A stretch of 64,000 nt of DNA from Roseivivax sp. GX 12232 (lineage in GTDB: Bacteria > Pseudomonadota > Alphaproteobacteria > Rhodobacterales > Rhodobacteraceae): contig NZ_JAJSEC010000003.1 in assembly GCF_021272185.1 (NCBI RefSeq), forward strand, positions 370,626 through 434,625. Reading direction: 5' to 3'. The notes under the pieces were generated by a model. The model saw only the letters and a program-made list of their open reading frames with translations. It had not been told where the DNA came from and did no database searches. Shown here one piece after another: positions 45,439 to 57,448 of this stretch (its first letter is position 1; the number at the start of each line of letters is the position of its first letter). A program made the position numbers and the translations under genes.

Positions 45439-47229
45439 TCAGAGCGGCGCGGTCGCCGCCTCCAGCCAGTCCGCCGCCGCACCCTCGAGCTCGGGCGCGA
45501 GGCGCGCGCGGCAGGTGGCGTGATAGGCATCCAGCCAGTCGCGCTCTTCTGCGGTCAGCATCTCGGCCACGATAAGCCGTCGGTCGATCGGGACATAGGT
45601 CAGCGTCTCGAAGGAGAGCATCGTCTCGACCGTCTGGCCGGGCAGCGCCTCGGCCTTGTGCACCACGACGAGGTTTTCCAGACGGATACCATAGGCCCCT
45701 TCACGATAGAAGCCCGGTTCGTTGGAGAGAATCATGCCCGGCTCGAGCGGCACATTGCCGGTCTTCGAGAGCCGCTGCGGGCCCTCGTGCACGCAGAGAT
45801 AAGAGCCGACGCCATGGCCCGTGCCATGGCCGAAATCGAGCCCCGCCTGCCAGAGCGCATGCCGCGCGAAGGGGTCGAGGTCGCGCCCCGCCATGCCCTT
45901 GGGCCAGCGCAGACGCGAGACCGCGATCAGCCCCTTGAGGACGCGGGTGAAGTTCTGCCGCTCCTCCTCGCCGGGCGTGCCGATGGCCAGCGTGCGGGTG
46001 ATGTCGGTGGTGCCGTCGGCGTATTGGCCGCCTGAATCGACCAGGTAGAGCTCGCCCTCGTTCAGGGCCGCATCGGTGCTTTCGGTCACCCGGTAATGCA
46101 CCACCGCCCCATGGGCGCCGGCGCCCGAGATGGTCTCGAAGGAGATGTCGCGCAGCGCGCCGGTCTCGCGCCGGAAGGCCTCGAGCTCTTGCGCGGCGGC
46201 GATCTCGGTCAGGCTGCCCGGCGCCTGGGCGTCGAGCCAGGCGAGGAAGCGGCACATGGCCAGGGCGTCGCGCTGATGCGCGGCGCGGGCCCCGGCGATC
46301 TCGGTCTCGTTCTTCAGCGCCTTGGGCAGGAGGCAGGGGTCCTTGCCCTCGGTGATCTCGATCCCGGCCTCCGACAGCGCATCACCCACCGCCAGCGGGC
46401 AGCTCGCCGGGTCGATCAGCACCGGACCCGCCAGTTCGGCGAGCGCGGGCAGGAAATCCTCGGGCCGGGCCAGATCGGCCTCGAGCGGGGTCTCGAGCCC
46501 CTCGAGCTTCTCGGGCGCGATGAAGAGGCGCAGCCGCCCCGAGGCTTCGAGGATCGCCGTGGCATGCGGGATCGGGTTCCGGGGGATGTCGCTGCCGCGG
46601 ATGTTCAGAAGCCAGGCGATGCTGTCGGGCTGGGTCAGCACGGCGTGCGCGGCGGGGGCGAGGCCCTTGGCCAGCCGCGCGATCTTGGCGGCGGCGGCCT
46701 CGCCCGCCAGCTCTTCGGGCTGCCGGGTCACCCGGCCAAGCGGCGGCTCGGGCTGATCCTCCCAGATCGCGTCGACCAGGTTGGCGCTGCGCACCAGCTC
46801 CGCCTCGGGCAGCTTCTCCTCGAGGTCGCGCGCCTGGTCCAGCGTCAGAAGCCAGGGGTCGATGCCGATCCGCGCGCCCTTGGGCGCCTCGGCGGCGATC
46901 CAGGCCGCCAGCGTGGTCTCGGGCCAGTCGACCGGGGTGAAGACCTCGGCGACCTGGTCGCGGACCTGCACCCGGTAGCGCCCGTCGACGAAGACCCCGG
47001 CCTTCTCGGCCAGCACCACGCAATGACCCGCCGAGCCGGTGAACCCCGTCAGCCAGGCCAGCCGGTCGTCGCGCGGGGCGACGTATTCGCCCTGGTAGGC
47101 ATCGGCGCGGGGGACGTGGAAGGCGTCGAGCCCGGCCTCACCCATGGCGGCACGCAGGGCCTTAAGGCGCGGCGGCCCCTGATCGGGGCAGGTGCTGTCG
47201 GCAAAGCTCTGGAACTGGGTGTCGGGCAT
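45439..47229 (-). CDS. pepP: Xaa-Pro aminopeptidase (M24B)
   Basis: 596 residues: two creatinase-like N-terminal domains (about 20-310) and a C-terminal pita-bread M24 domain. Metal ligands are visible in LVDSGGQYADGTTDITRTL, GTGHGVGSYLCVHEGPQ, LSNEPGFYREGAYGIRLENLVVV. It removes N-terminal residues preceding proline; the length fits the cytosolic, eukaryote-like aminopeptidase P group rather than E. coli PepP (about 440). It starts at the ATG at 47229, next to cobT on the same strand. Confidence 0.92.
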   Translation of the reverse strand: MPDTQFQSFADSTCPDQGPPRLKALRAAMGEAGLDAFHVPRADAYQGEYVAPRDDRLAWLTGFTGSAGHCVVLAEKAGVFVDGRYRVQVRDQVAEVFTPVDWPETTLAAWIAAEAPKGARIGIDPWLLTLDQARDLEEKLPEAELVRSANLVDAIWEDQPEPPLGRVTRQPEELAGEAAAAKIARLAKGLAPAAHAVLTQPDSIAWLLNIRGSDIPRNPIPHATAILEASGRLRLFIAPEKLEGLETPLEADLARPEDFLPALAELAGPVLIDPASCPLAVGDALSEAGIEITEGKDPCLLPKALKNETEIAGARAAHQRDALAMCRFLAWLDAQAPGSLTEIAAAQELEAFRRETGALRDISFETISGAGAHGAVVHYRVTESTDAALNEGELYLVDSGGQYADGTTDITRTLAIGTPGEEERQNFTRVLKGLIAVSRLRWPKGMAGRDLDPFARHALWQAGLDFGHGTGHGVGSYLCVHEGPQRLSKTGNVPLEPGMILSNEPGFYREGAYGIRLENLVVVHKAEALPGQTVETMLSFETLTYVPIDRRLIVAEMLTAEERDWLDAYHATCRARLAPELEGAAADWLEAATAPL

Positions 47230-47317
47230 GAAACCTCGGGGAACGTCGGTCTGCGGGGAGGGGTCGGAACGCCTGCGGGCGGCCCGGAGCCCGGACCGCC
47301 CGCAGGTTGGGAATGGA

Positions 47318-49195
47318 TCAGGAGGCGCGGCGGATGCCCATCACCCGGGCCCGCGCGCGCGGATCGCTGTCGAAGAGCGAGGCCAGCTGCTCGGTCATCG
47401 CGCCGGCGAGCTGTTCGACATCGGTGATCGTCACCGCGCGGTCGTAGTAGCGGGTCACGTCGTGGCCGATGCCGATGGCGAGAAGCTCCACCTGGCGCTT
47501 GCGCTCGACCATGGCGATGACGTCGCGCAGGTGCTTCTCGAGGTAGTTCGCCGGGTTCACCGAGAGCGTCGAATCGTCCACCGGCGCACCGTCGGAGATC
47601 ACCATGAGGATCTTGCGTTGCTCGGGCCGGCCGGCCAGCCGGCGGTGCGACCATTCCAGCGCCTCGCCGTCGATGTTCTCCTTCAGGAGGCCCTCTTTCA
47701 TCATCAGCCCGAGGTTCGCCCGTGCCCGCCGCCAGGGGGCGTCGGCGCCCTTGTAGATGATGTGGCGCAGGTCGTTGAGGCGCCCGGGCTGCTGCTCGCG
47801 GCCCGAGTTCAGCCAGTCCTCGCGGCTCTGGCCGCCCTTCCAGGCGCGGGTGGTGAAGCCCAGGATCTCGACCTTGACGTCGCAGCGTTCGAGCGTGCGC
47901 GCCAGCACGTCGGCGCAGATCGCCGCGATGGAGATCGGCCGCCCGCGCATCGAGCCCGAGTTGTCGAGCAGCAGCGTCACCACGGTGTCGCGGAACTCCA
48001 TGTCCTTCTCGACCTTGAAGCTCAGCGGCGTCGTCGGGTTGGCCACCACCCGCGCCAGCCGCCCGGCGTCGAGGATGCCTTCCTCGCGGTCGAACTCCCA
48101 GGAGCGGTTCTGCTTGGCCTGGAGCCGGCGCTGCAGCTTGTTGGCCAGCCGCGAGACCGCGCCCTTGAGCGGGTCGAGCTGCTGGTCGAGATAGGCGCGC
48201 AGGCGCTCGAGCTCGGCCGGTTCGGCCAGCTCCTCGGCGCGGATCTCCTCGTCGTGGGTCGAGGAATAGACGCGGTAATGCGGATCGGCCTCGGAGGCCG
48301 GCGGCGGCGCCGGGGGCTCGAGCGGGGCCTCGCCCTCGGGCATTTCGATCTCTTCGGCCTGGTCCTGGTCGGCCTGGTCGTCCATCGAGACCTGCGCCTG
48401 GCTGGCGTCCTGGGTCTGCTCCTGGCTCTGCTCGGGGGCGGCCTCGTCGTCCTCTTCGCCGTCGTCCTGGTCCCCGTCCTGCTGCTCTTCCTCGCTGTCA
48501 TCCGAGCTGTCCTCGGCCTGGTCCTCGGAGTCCTCGTCCTGATCGTCGGGGTCGTCGCCGAGCTGGTCGCCATAGCCCAGGTCGGTGATCATCCGGCGGG
48601 TGAAACGCGAGAACTCGGACTGGTCGGCGAGCTTCTCGCCGAGGTTCTCAAGGGTGTCGCCGGCCTTGTCCTCGATATGGCCGCGCCAGAGCTCCATGAC
48701 GTTCTGCGCCGCCGGCGGCAGGTCGCGGCCGGTGGCCAGGTGTCGCACCAGGTAGTTCAGCGCCTGGGGCAGGGGCACATCGGCGGCCTCGCGGACCTCG
48801 GCATAGCCCTTGCGGCCGGCGTCATGGCCGATCTTGGTGTCGATGTTGACCGCGGTGCCCGGCATGTCGCGGGCGCCCATGGCCTCGCAGCGGGCGGTTT
48901 CCATCGCCTCGTAGATCTCGCGCGCCATGTCGCCCTGGGGGGCGTAGCGGGCATGGGTTCCGGCATCGTGGTAGCGGCGGTGCAGCGCCAGCGCGTCGGC
49001 GGTGCCGCGCGCCAGCATGACCTCGTCCCGGCTCATCCGGCGCGAGACCTGCGGCAGCCGCATCTGGTCGCCCGAGACGCCCGAAGGATCGACGCTGTAG
49101 CTGACCTGCAGCTCGGCGTCATGCGCCATGACCTTGGTCGCTTCGGCAAGCGCCTTCTTGAAGGGATCGGCCGGGTTGTCGGAACTCTTGCTCAT
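47318..49195 (-). CDS. cobT: Cobaltochelatase subunit CobT
   Basis: 625 residues. CobT forms, with CobN and CobS, the ATP-dependent chelatase inserting cobalt into hydrogenobyrinic acid diamide in aerobic cobalamin synthesis. An N-terminal conserved domain (about 1-215) is followed by a highly acidic, low-complexity linker (about 220-310, [21 protein letters not shown]) and a C-terminal von Willebrand A domain with MIDAS motif DNSGSM at 411-416 and [11 protein letters not shown]. CobS and CobN are not in the window. The ATG at 49195 agrees with the family start ([16 protein letters not shown]). Confidence 0.94.
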   Translation of the reverse strand: MSKSSDNPADPFKKALAEATKVMAHDAELQVSYSVDPSGVSGDQMRLPQVSRRMSRDEVMLARGTADALALHRRYHDAGTHARYAPQGDMAREIYEAMETARCEAMGARDMPGTAVNIDTKIGHDAGRKGYAEVREAADVPLPQALNYLVRHLATGRDLPPAAQNVMELWRGHIEDKAGDTLENLGEKLADQSEFSRFTRRMITDLGYGDQLGDDPDDQDEDSEDQAEDSSDDSEEEQQDGDQDDGEEDDEAAPEQSQEQTQDASQAQVSMDDQADQDQAEEIEMPEGEAPLEPPAPPPASEADPHYRVYSSTHDEEIRAEELAEPAELERLRAYLDQQLDPLKGAVSRLANKLQRRLQAKQNRSWEFDREEGILDAGRLARVVANPTTPLSFKVEKDMEFRDTVVTLLLDNSGSMRGRPISIAAICADVLARTLERCDVKVEILGFTTRAWKGGQSREDWLNSGREQQPGRLNDLRHIIYKGADAPWRRARANLGLMMKEGLLKENIDGEALEWSHRRLAGRPEQRKILMVISDGAPVDDSTLSVNPANYLEKHLRDVIAMVERKRQVELLAIGIGHDVTRYYDRAVTITDVEQLAGAMTEQLASLFDSDPRARARVMGIRRAS

Positions 49196-49346
49196 GGGGC
49201 TTTGTGTTCTCAGTGGCGCTGAAAGGCAAGGGCGCGGGCGCGCCCCGCACTCTATAGAAGTAAGCCGCCCCGCGCCCGGCGCAAGCGCGCCTCTTCCGCG
49301 CATTTGGCCTATTCAAGCCAGATTTCCGGGTATAGGTGCTTCGGTG

Positions 49347-50168
49347 ATGCGACTTCTCTTTCTAGGCGACGTCATGGGCCGCGCCGGGCGCGCCGCCGTG
49401 ACCGAACAGCTGCCGCGCCTCCGGGCCGACTGGAAACTCGATTTCGTCGTGGTCAACGGCGAGAACGCCTCCAACGGGGCGGGCCTCAGCGTGGCCCATG
49501 CCAAGCTCCTCTTCGAGGCAGGCGCGGACTGCGTGACGCTGGGCGATCATGCCTTCGACCAGAAGGACATGCTGCAATACTGCGAAGAGGAGACCCGCAT
49601 CATCCGGCCCGTGAACTACGCCAAATCGGCGCCGGGCCGCGGGTTCCGCATCTTCGAGGACCGCCGCGGGCGCAAGGTGCTGGTGGTGCAGGTCCTGGGC
49701 CAGGTCTTCATGAAGCGGCCCTTCGACGACCCCTTCAGCCACATGGAGCGGGTGCTCAAGACCCATCCCATGGGCGGCCAAGCCCAGGCGGTGCTGGTCG
49801 ACATGCATTGCGAGGCGACCTCGGAGAAGATGGCCATGGGCCATTTCTGCGACGGCAAGGCGAGCCTGGTGGTCGGCACCCACACCCATGTGCCCACCGG
49901 CGACGCGCAGATCCTGCCGGGCGGCACGGCCTATCTGACCGACGCGGGCATGTGCGGGGATTACGATTCGGTGATCGGCATGGAGAAATCCGAGCCGCTC
50001 CGCCGCTTTGTGACCGGCATGTCCAAGGGCCGCTTCCAGCCCTCGCGCGGGGAGGCGACGCTTTCGGGCGTCTACGTCGAGACCGACGACCGCAGCGGCA
50101 AGGCCACCCGCATCGAGATGGTGCGCCAGGGCGGCCGGCTCGCCCCCGCGGGGCCCGTGGCGGGCTGA
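49347..50168 (+). CDS. ymdB: YmdB-type metallophosphoesterase (TIGR00282)
   Basis: 273 residues of the TIGR00282 family, dinuclear-metal phosphodiesterases that hydrolyse cyclic nucleotides (2',3'-cAMP in Bacillus). Metal-ligand segments are FLGDVMGRAGR, VVNGENASNGAGLS, TLGDHAFDQKD, VDMHCEATSEK, GTHTHVPTGDAQILPGGTAYLTDAGMCG. It diverges from cobT. A GTG immediately upstream (49344) is an alternative start. Confidence 0.92.
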   Translation: MRLLFLGDVMGRAGRAAVTEQLPRLRADWKLDFVVVNGENASNGAGLSVAHAKLLFEAGADCVTLGDHAFDQKDMLQYCEEETRIIRPVNYAKSAPGRGFRIFEDRRGRKVLVVQVLGQVFMKRPFDDPFSHMERVLKTHPMGGQAQAVLVDMHCEATSEKMAMGHFCDGKASLVVGTHTHVPTGDAQILPGGTAYLTDAGMCGDYDSVIGMEKSEPLRRFVTGMSKGRFQPSRGEATLSGVYVETDDRSGKATRIEMVRQGGRLAPAGPVAG

Positions 50169-50537
50169 GTTTCTTTTTTCGTTGGTCTGTCCCCTTTTGC
50201 CGGGGGCAGGCGCCTCCCGGGCATCGAGCCCGGTCGGCGCCTCCGAGAGCTCTGCTCTCGGGCTCTCGGAGTATTTTCAGCCCGGTCAGGCCGGAAGTGG
50301 GGTTGCGCCTCGCGGGCGGCGTTGGACGTGGGATGAGAGGTGGGCTGTCGGTTGCGCTTCGTTCCCGGTGATCTGCGTGGGGTGTGCGGTTGGTTGAGGG
50401 GGGGCGCGCCGCTGGGAGCGCGGGGCGTGCTCGACGGTGACGGCATGGGCGCAGGCGTCGGCGTGGCGCGCGGCTTGATGCGCTGCGCGGGGTGGGGCAG
50501 GTCCGAGAGGTCGCGCAGTGCCGCCGGGGCGGCCCGC
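50169..50537. other. Intergenic region between ymdB and the cytochrome gene
   Basis: 369 bp without a gene, between convergent genes. It holds element C and, at about 50320-50410, a G/T-rich plus-strand stretch including GTGTGCGGTTGGTTG and a run of seven G. Open frames here lack start signals. Confidence 0.55.
50243..50294 (+). repeat. Hairpin plus GGAGTATTTT dispersed element, copy C
   Basis: CCGAGAGC-TCT-GCTCTCGG (50243-50261), then GCTCTCGGAGTATTTTCAG and CCCGG-TCAGG-CCGG. It matches copies at 6226 and 22461 in layout and in the GCTC...GTATTTT core, while the hairpin arms differ in sequence but stay complementary. It lies 75 bp downstream of ymdB in the same orientation. Confidence 0.7.
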
Positions 50538-51329
50538 TCAGCGCGACTGCACGGGGGCGCCAAGGTCGGCGGGCGGCAGGGCGGCGACGAAGGCGAGGAT
50601 GTCCTCGATGTCGGTCAACGTCATCTCCAGCGGCGCGATCGGCGAGGGGCGCGCGGGGTCGAAGGGCGGGGTGACCTCGGCGACCTGGGTGAAGGCGGGA
50701 TGCGGCGCCAGCGCGAAGAAGCTTCGGAAGCGGCGGGCCCAGTCGGGCAGGGTGCGCAGCATCGCGAAGGAGGGCGTCGAGCCGATGGCCTTCATGCGGT
50801 TGACCTCGCCGACGACATGGCAGCGCCCGCAGAGCGCCAGCGCCCGCTTGGCGCCGCGCGTCGCTTCGCCCGCAAGCTCGGGCGCGGCCTTGGCCTGCCG
50901 TTGCGGCGCGCCTGGGGTGAAGGCGGCGCGGCCCTCGGGCGCATAGCCCGCGATCGTGGCGCGGCCGGCCTCGGAGGCCAGCCAGTCGGCGAAGGCCCGG
51001 GCGTCGGGATCCTCGGGCGCGGCGAGGACCAGCGCCCAGGGCCCGCCGGGCCCGGTGAAAAGCGCGGTCCCCTCGCGGGTGAAGCGCGCGTCGGCACCCT
51101 CGGCCGTGCCGGGCTGGCGGGTGATCCGCGTCGCGGTCTTCAGCGAGAAGCGTGGCAGCAGGTGGTCGGGCAGGCCGCTCTCGGCCAGATCCGCGGGCAG
51201 GGCGAGCGAGAAGGCCTTGTCGGGCGCCGGGGCGGTGCCTTCAGCATGGGCCGGGGCGGGCGCGAGCCCGAGGCCCGGGGCGCCGAGCGCGAGCAGCAGG
51301 GGGGCCGTGGCGAGGGCCGGTCTGATCAT
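50538..51329 (-). CDS. Periplasmic monoheme c-type cytochrome
   Basis: 263 residues. A Sec signal peptide (about 1-29, ending APAHA), then about 130 residues without recognised family, then one haem-binding motif CGRCH (C167-H171) with a probable axial Met in PIAPLEMTLTD near the C-terminus. VVGEVNRMKAIGSTPSFAMLRTLPDW lies between, as in class I cytochromes c. It is located in the periplasm as an electron carrier or an oxidoreductase component. It diverges from the DUF6494-mrp operon with an 88-bp gap, so a shared regulation is possible. Confidence 0.8.
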   Translation of the reverse strand: MIRPALATAPLLLALGAPGLGLAPAPAHAEGTAPAPDKAFSLALPADLAESGLPDHLLPRFSLKTATRITRQPGTAEGADARFTREGTALFTGPGGPWALVLAAPEDPDARAFADWLASEAGRATIAGYAPEGRAAFTPGAPQRQAKAAPELAGEATRGAKRALALCGRCHVVGEVNRMKAIGSTPSFAMLRTLPDWARRFRSFFALAPHPAFTQVAEVTPPFDPARPSPIAPLEMTLTDIEDILAFVAALPPADLGAPVQSR

Positions 51330-51417
51330 CGCGCGCGCTCCTCTTCGCGGGCTCTGGCTTGCAAGGCTAGTGGGCCTATCCTACAGAGGTCAACGGCCTG
51401 AGGAGGAGGACGAGCCG

Positions 51418-51606
51418 ATGAACGAAGACCTGAACATGTCGATGCGGAAGTTCCTCAAGCAGGTGGGCGTCACCTCGCAGAAGGCGATCGAGGACGCGGT
51501 CGCCGCGCAGGGCGGGGTCGAGGGCCAGAGCTTCGAGGCGAAGGTGGTGCTGACCGTCGAGGGACTTGACCTCGAACATGTCGTGACCGGAACCATCAAG
51601 GGGTAG
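51418..51606 (+). CDS. DUF6494 small protein
   Basis: 62 residues: MNEDLNMSMRKFLKQVGVTSQKAIEDAVAAQGG followed by EAKVVLTVEGLDLEHVVTGTIKG. It has no cysteine, signal or membrane segment. A very strong ribosome-binding site (AGGAGGAGGA) precedes the ATG. It is first in a tight operon with mrp (8-bp gap), the biotin/lipoate-ligase-like gene and DUF6505. Function unknown; the context suggests a protein acting with the Mrp carrier. Confidence 0.83.
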   Translation: MNEDLNMSMRKFLKQVGVTSQKAIEDAVAAQGGVEGQSFEAKVVLTVEGLDLEHVVTGTIKG

Positions 51607-51614
51607 ACGCAGAA

Positions 51615-52675
<1,061 letters not shown>

Positions 52676-52679
<4 letters not shown>

Positions 52680-53383
52680 GCGCCGCGCCGGGCTTCCCGC
52701 CGCTTCTGCGCGGGCAGGCGCTGCCCGGCGGGCGGCCCTACGCGGAAGCCTGCGCGGCGGCACGGGCCGGGGCCGAGCCGGGGCTGGTTCTCTATGATCC
52801 GCTGGGCGCGGATCTGCAGGCCGCCCTGGTCTTCGCCCCCGAGGTGCCGCGCCGTGAGGCCGCGGTCATGCTGCCGCTCGCCGGCGTGGCGCTGCAGAAC
52901 GCCCTGGGCTCGGTGGCGCCGCCCGAGGTGGCGCTGCATCTGGGCTGGGACGGTGCGGTGCTGGTCAACGGCGGCCGGGCCGGGCGGCTCCGCGCCGCCG
53001 CGGCGCCGGGGCCCGAGGACGCGGTGCCGGACTGGCTGGTCATCGGGCTCGAGCTGCGCTTCGAGGCGCCCGAGGATGACGGCGGGCTCCGCCCCGGCGA
53101 GACCGCGCTTTATGCCGAGGGCTGCGGCGAGCTGACGCCGCTGCCGCTGCTTGAAAGCTGGACGCGGCACCTGCTGCACTGGCTGCACGACTGGGAGACC
53201 GACGGGCTGAAGGCCTTGCACCGCGACTACGCGGGCCTTGTCTGGCAGCTTGGCGAGGAGACCGAACTGGCCGGCCGGCGGGGGCATTTCCTCGGCCTCG
53301 ACGAGGGGCTCGGGGCGCTTCTGAAGACCGGCGGCACCACCGAGGGCCTGGCCCTGCACATGCTTCTGGAGGACGGGGAATGA
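52676..53383 (+). CDS. Biotin/lipoate ligase-like protein with DUF4444, probably non-catalytic
   Basis: 235 residues. Residues about 45-145 align with the biotin protein ligase core (ALVFAPEVPRREAAVMLPLAGVALQNALG, ALHLGWDGAVLVNGGRAGRLRAA), and the C-terminal part (about 150-235, with GRRGHFLGLDEGLGALLKT) is DUF4444. Two features of active ligases appear to be missing: the GRGRxG substrate loop, and the lysine of the KWPND...K pattern, which here reads GWDG...GGRAG. I infer a binding or adaptor role rather than ligation. It is coupled by ATGA overlaps to mrp and to DUF6505. Confidence 0.75.
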
Positions 53384-53859
53384 ACCTCGCGCGGGCGATC
53401 CATTTCGACGAGAGCGACACACGGGTCTTCCACAGCCCGGCCCGGACGGGCGAATGGTGCATTTCGGGCGGCTTCGAGTTCTCCAACTGGGGCGAGGCCG
53501 ACCTCGAGGGCAAGGCCCGGCAGGCCTTCGCCAACGGCTGGCTCGGGCTCGAGACCTTCGGGCGGGTGACCTTCGTCGCCGTGACCCGGATCGAACCCGA
53601 GGAACGCGCCCGGCTGGTCGAGGCGCTGGCGGGGCATTTCATGCAGATCTACGGCGCTCCTTCCGAGGCCGCCGCGCGCGAGGTCGCCGAGGGCGAGATC
53701 GCCGAGATGATGTCGATGTGCGACGACTTCGCGCCGAACACCATCCTGACCGTGGCGCGGGAGCTGTCGGACGCGGGCGTGCGCGAGGCTTACCGGGTGA
53801 TCGAGGCGCCCGAGGCCGAGCTTGAGGCCTTCGCGGTGCACGGCAGTCTCGACGACTGA
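53380..53859 (+). CDS. DUF6505 protein
   Basis: 159 residues: MNLARAIHFDESDTRVFHSPARTGEWCISGGFEFSNW, WLGLETFGRVTFVAVTRIEPEE, and a helical C-terminal half with EIAEMMSMCDDFAPNTILTVARELSDAG. It is soluble, with no known catalytic motif. Its start overlaps the DUF4444 stop (ATGA), making it the last gene of the four-gene operon. Function unknown. Confidence 0.83.
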   Translation: MNLARAIHFDESDTRVFHSPARTGEWCISGGFEFSNWGEADLEGKARQAFANGWLGLETFGRVTFVAVTRIEPEERARLVEALAGHFMQIYGAPSEAAAREVAEGEIAEMMSMCDDFAPNTILTVARELSDAGVREAYRVIEAPEAELEAFAVHGSLDD

Positions 53860-53951
53860 GGGTCCGGGGCGCTGAGCCTTGGGTCTAATTGGGGCGGGTC
53901 GGCTTGGCCGAATCCGCTGCAGTCTGGGTCAGGCCCGCGCCAGCCCGCCTT

Positions 53952-54635
53952 TCAGCGGCAGATGTTCTCCACCTCCGCCCCCGACCAGGGGATGCGGACG
54001 TTGCGCGCCTGCAGCAGCGCCTCGAGCCCCGAGAGGTCCATCGCCCCCTCGATCGTCGCCTTGAGCCGCGCGGTGCGCGGGGCCTCGGGATCGAGCACCT
54101 GGCAGCAGACGTATTCCTCGACCAGCGAGCCCTGCTGCTCGTAGCCGTAGTCCGCGAAGACCCCGGTGCTGTCGGGATCGAAGAGATAGGGATCTTCGCT
54201 CCGCTGGTGCTCGGCGGCGGCGCGGAAGGGGTGGTAGCCGGTCACCTTGCGCTGCTGCCATTGCCAGACATGGGTCATCTCATGGGCAAAGAGCATGGCG
54301 GAATAGAGGTCGATGACCTCGGGCATCTCGGCGAAGAAATCCTCGCGGTAGAGATCCTCGCGCCAGAGCACCCGCTGGAAGAGCGCGATGGCGCCCGGGG
54401 AGAGCTCCACCGTCTCGCCGCGGGAGGGCGGGAAGAGCCGCTCCTGGCAGGTCAGCCGCGGCCGGATCGGGCGGGTGTAGCTGTAGGAGGCGAAGGGGTG
54501 GCCCTCGTGGAAACGCACCGGGCCGGGGTCGATGGTGCCCCCCGAGAGCGCCGCGGCGACCGCCGTCTCGCGCGGGGTCAGCGGGCGGCCGCAGGCGGCG
54601 GTGAGGATCAGGGCGGCAAGGAGCAAGAGGCGCAT
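53952..54635 (-). CDS. Lipoprotein with HExxH metalloprotease-like motif
   Basis: 227 residues. Signal peptide with lipobox LTAAC (Cys15). A zincin-type motif H118-E-M-T-H122 in LFAHEMTHVWQWQ is followed by a glutamate-rich stretch with the plausible third ligand in GSLVEEYVCCQVL. The arrangement resembles eCIS/DUF4157-like or vgr-associated zincins, but the family is not certain. The TTG-started extension to 54653 is less likely than the ATG at 54635. It is convergent with the DUF6505 gene. Substrate unknown. Confidence 0.7.
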   Translation of the reverse strand: MRLLLLAALILTAACGRPLTPRETAVAAALSGGTIDPGPVRFHEGHPFASYSYTRPIRPRLTCQERLFPPSRGETVELSPGAIALFQRVLWREDLYREDFFAEMPEVIDLYSAMLFAHEMTHVWQWQQRKVTGYHPFRAAAEHQRSEDPYLFDPDSTGVFADYGYEQQGSLVEEYVCCQVLDPEAPRTARLKATIEGAMDLSGLEALLQARNVRIPWSGAEVENICR

Positions 54636-55372
54636 GCCAGGAGCGAAGCGCAAAGCGCGCGGCGCCGCAAGAGGGGGAAGCGGCGAGCGGCGCGGGGGCG
54701 CTGGTGGGGGGCGGTTGGTGGCGGGTGTTGCGTGTGTGTTGGGCGCGGGGGTGTGTGCTGGTTGTTCGGCGGTTGGTGCCTTGCGCTGATGCTTGGCGGC
54801 AATCGTGCGAAGCCGTCCGCCCGAAACACTGAGCGCGGAGCGTCACGCTCGGAAGGTGGTTCGACACATGCGCAACCCGCTGCCTCTCGCCGGAACGTCG
54901 CGCCTAAATCCGGGATCCCGACGCCTGCCTCGGGAGGCCGGGCGACTCACGCACTCAGCTCGGAGCAGAGACACCATCGTGCTGCCCACGGCCCGAACAG
55001 CACCGAAGGTGCCGGGCCAGCGCCGGACCGGCCCGATCGGTCTGGCGCTTTGCTCTGTCACGCGCGGCACGGGCCGAGCGATGAGGTTGCGGGATAAAGC
55101 GCGCAATTCCTCCGTGGCTGCGCCAGCCCGCCGGTCCGGCGCTGGCCCTCGGAGGATGAGAGGGGGGTATTGGGCGCGAGGGCCGCGGCTATGCGTGCAG
55201 CCCCGGGCGCTGGTTGGCTTGCTGAGTGCGGGCTCTCGGAAGGGGAAGCCCGACCCGAAACGGGACAGGCGTTGAGCGCGGAAGCGACCCGCGCTCGCGC
55301 GCATCGCCGGAGCCCCGCATCACCCCCGGGCCGGAGAACAGGCAGCCACCAAAAGCAGCCGCCCCCTCTACC
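54636..55372. other. 737-bp intergenic region with G/T-rich tract and dispersed element copy 3
   Basis: No gene is supported. From about 54690 to 54785 the plus strand is G/T-rich (GGTGGGGGGCGGTTGG, GCGTGTGTGTTGGGCGCGGG). The dispersed inverted-arm element follows at 54990-55150. The rest is GC-rich spacer up to the 3' end of parE. Confidence 0.6.
54990..55150 (+). repeat. Dispersed inverted-arm element, copy 3 (divergent, with compensatory changes)
   Basis: It begins GCCCGAACAGCACCGAAGGTGCC like the others in function and order, then the 5' arm GGGCCAGCGCCGGACCGG (55014-55031) and 3' arm CCGGTCCGGCGCTGGCCC (55131-55148). Against copies 1, 4 and 5 the 5' arm changes GCG to CAG and the 3' arm changes CGC to CTG, so pairing is fully kept. 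The inner arm likewise has TGGCGC/GCGCCA instead of CGGCGC/GCGCCG. The centre keeps GGGATAAAGCGC. Confidence 0.88.
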
Positions 55373-57331
<1,959 letters not shown>

Positions 57332-57448
57332 TCTGCTCGGTCCCGGATTCTCTGGGTTGGGTTGGCCTCGGATTAGACCATCTGGGGCCGGGCAGGGCAA
57401 GCATCGCCATATCTGGCGCTTTGCCCCGGGCGGTGCTAGCGCTTGGCC

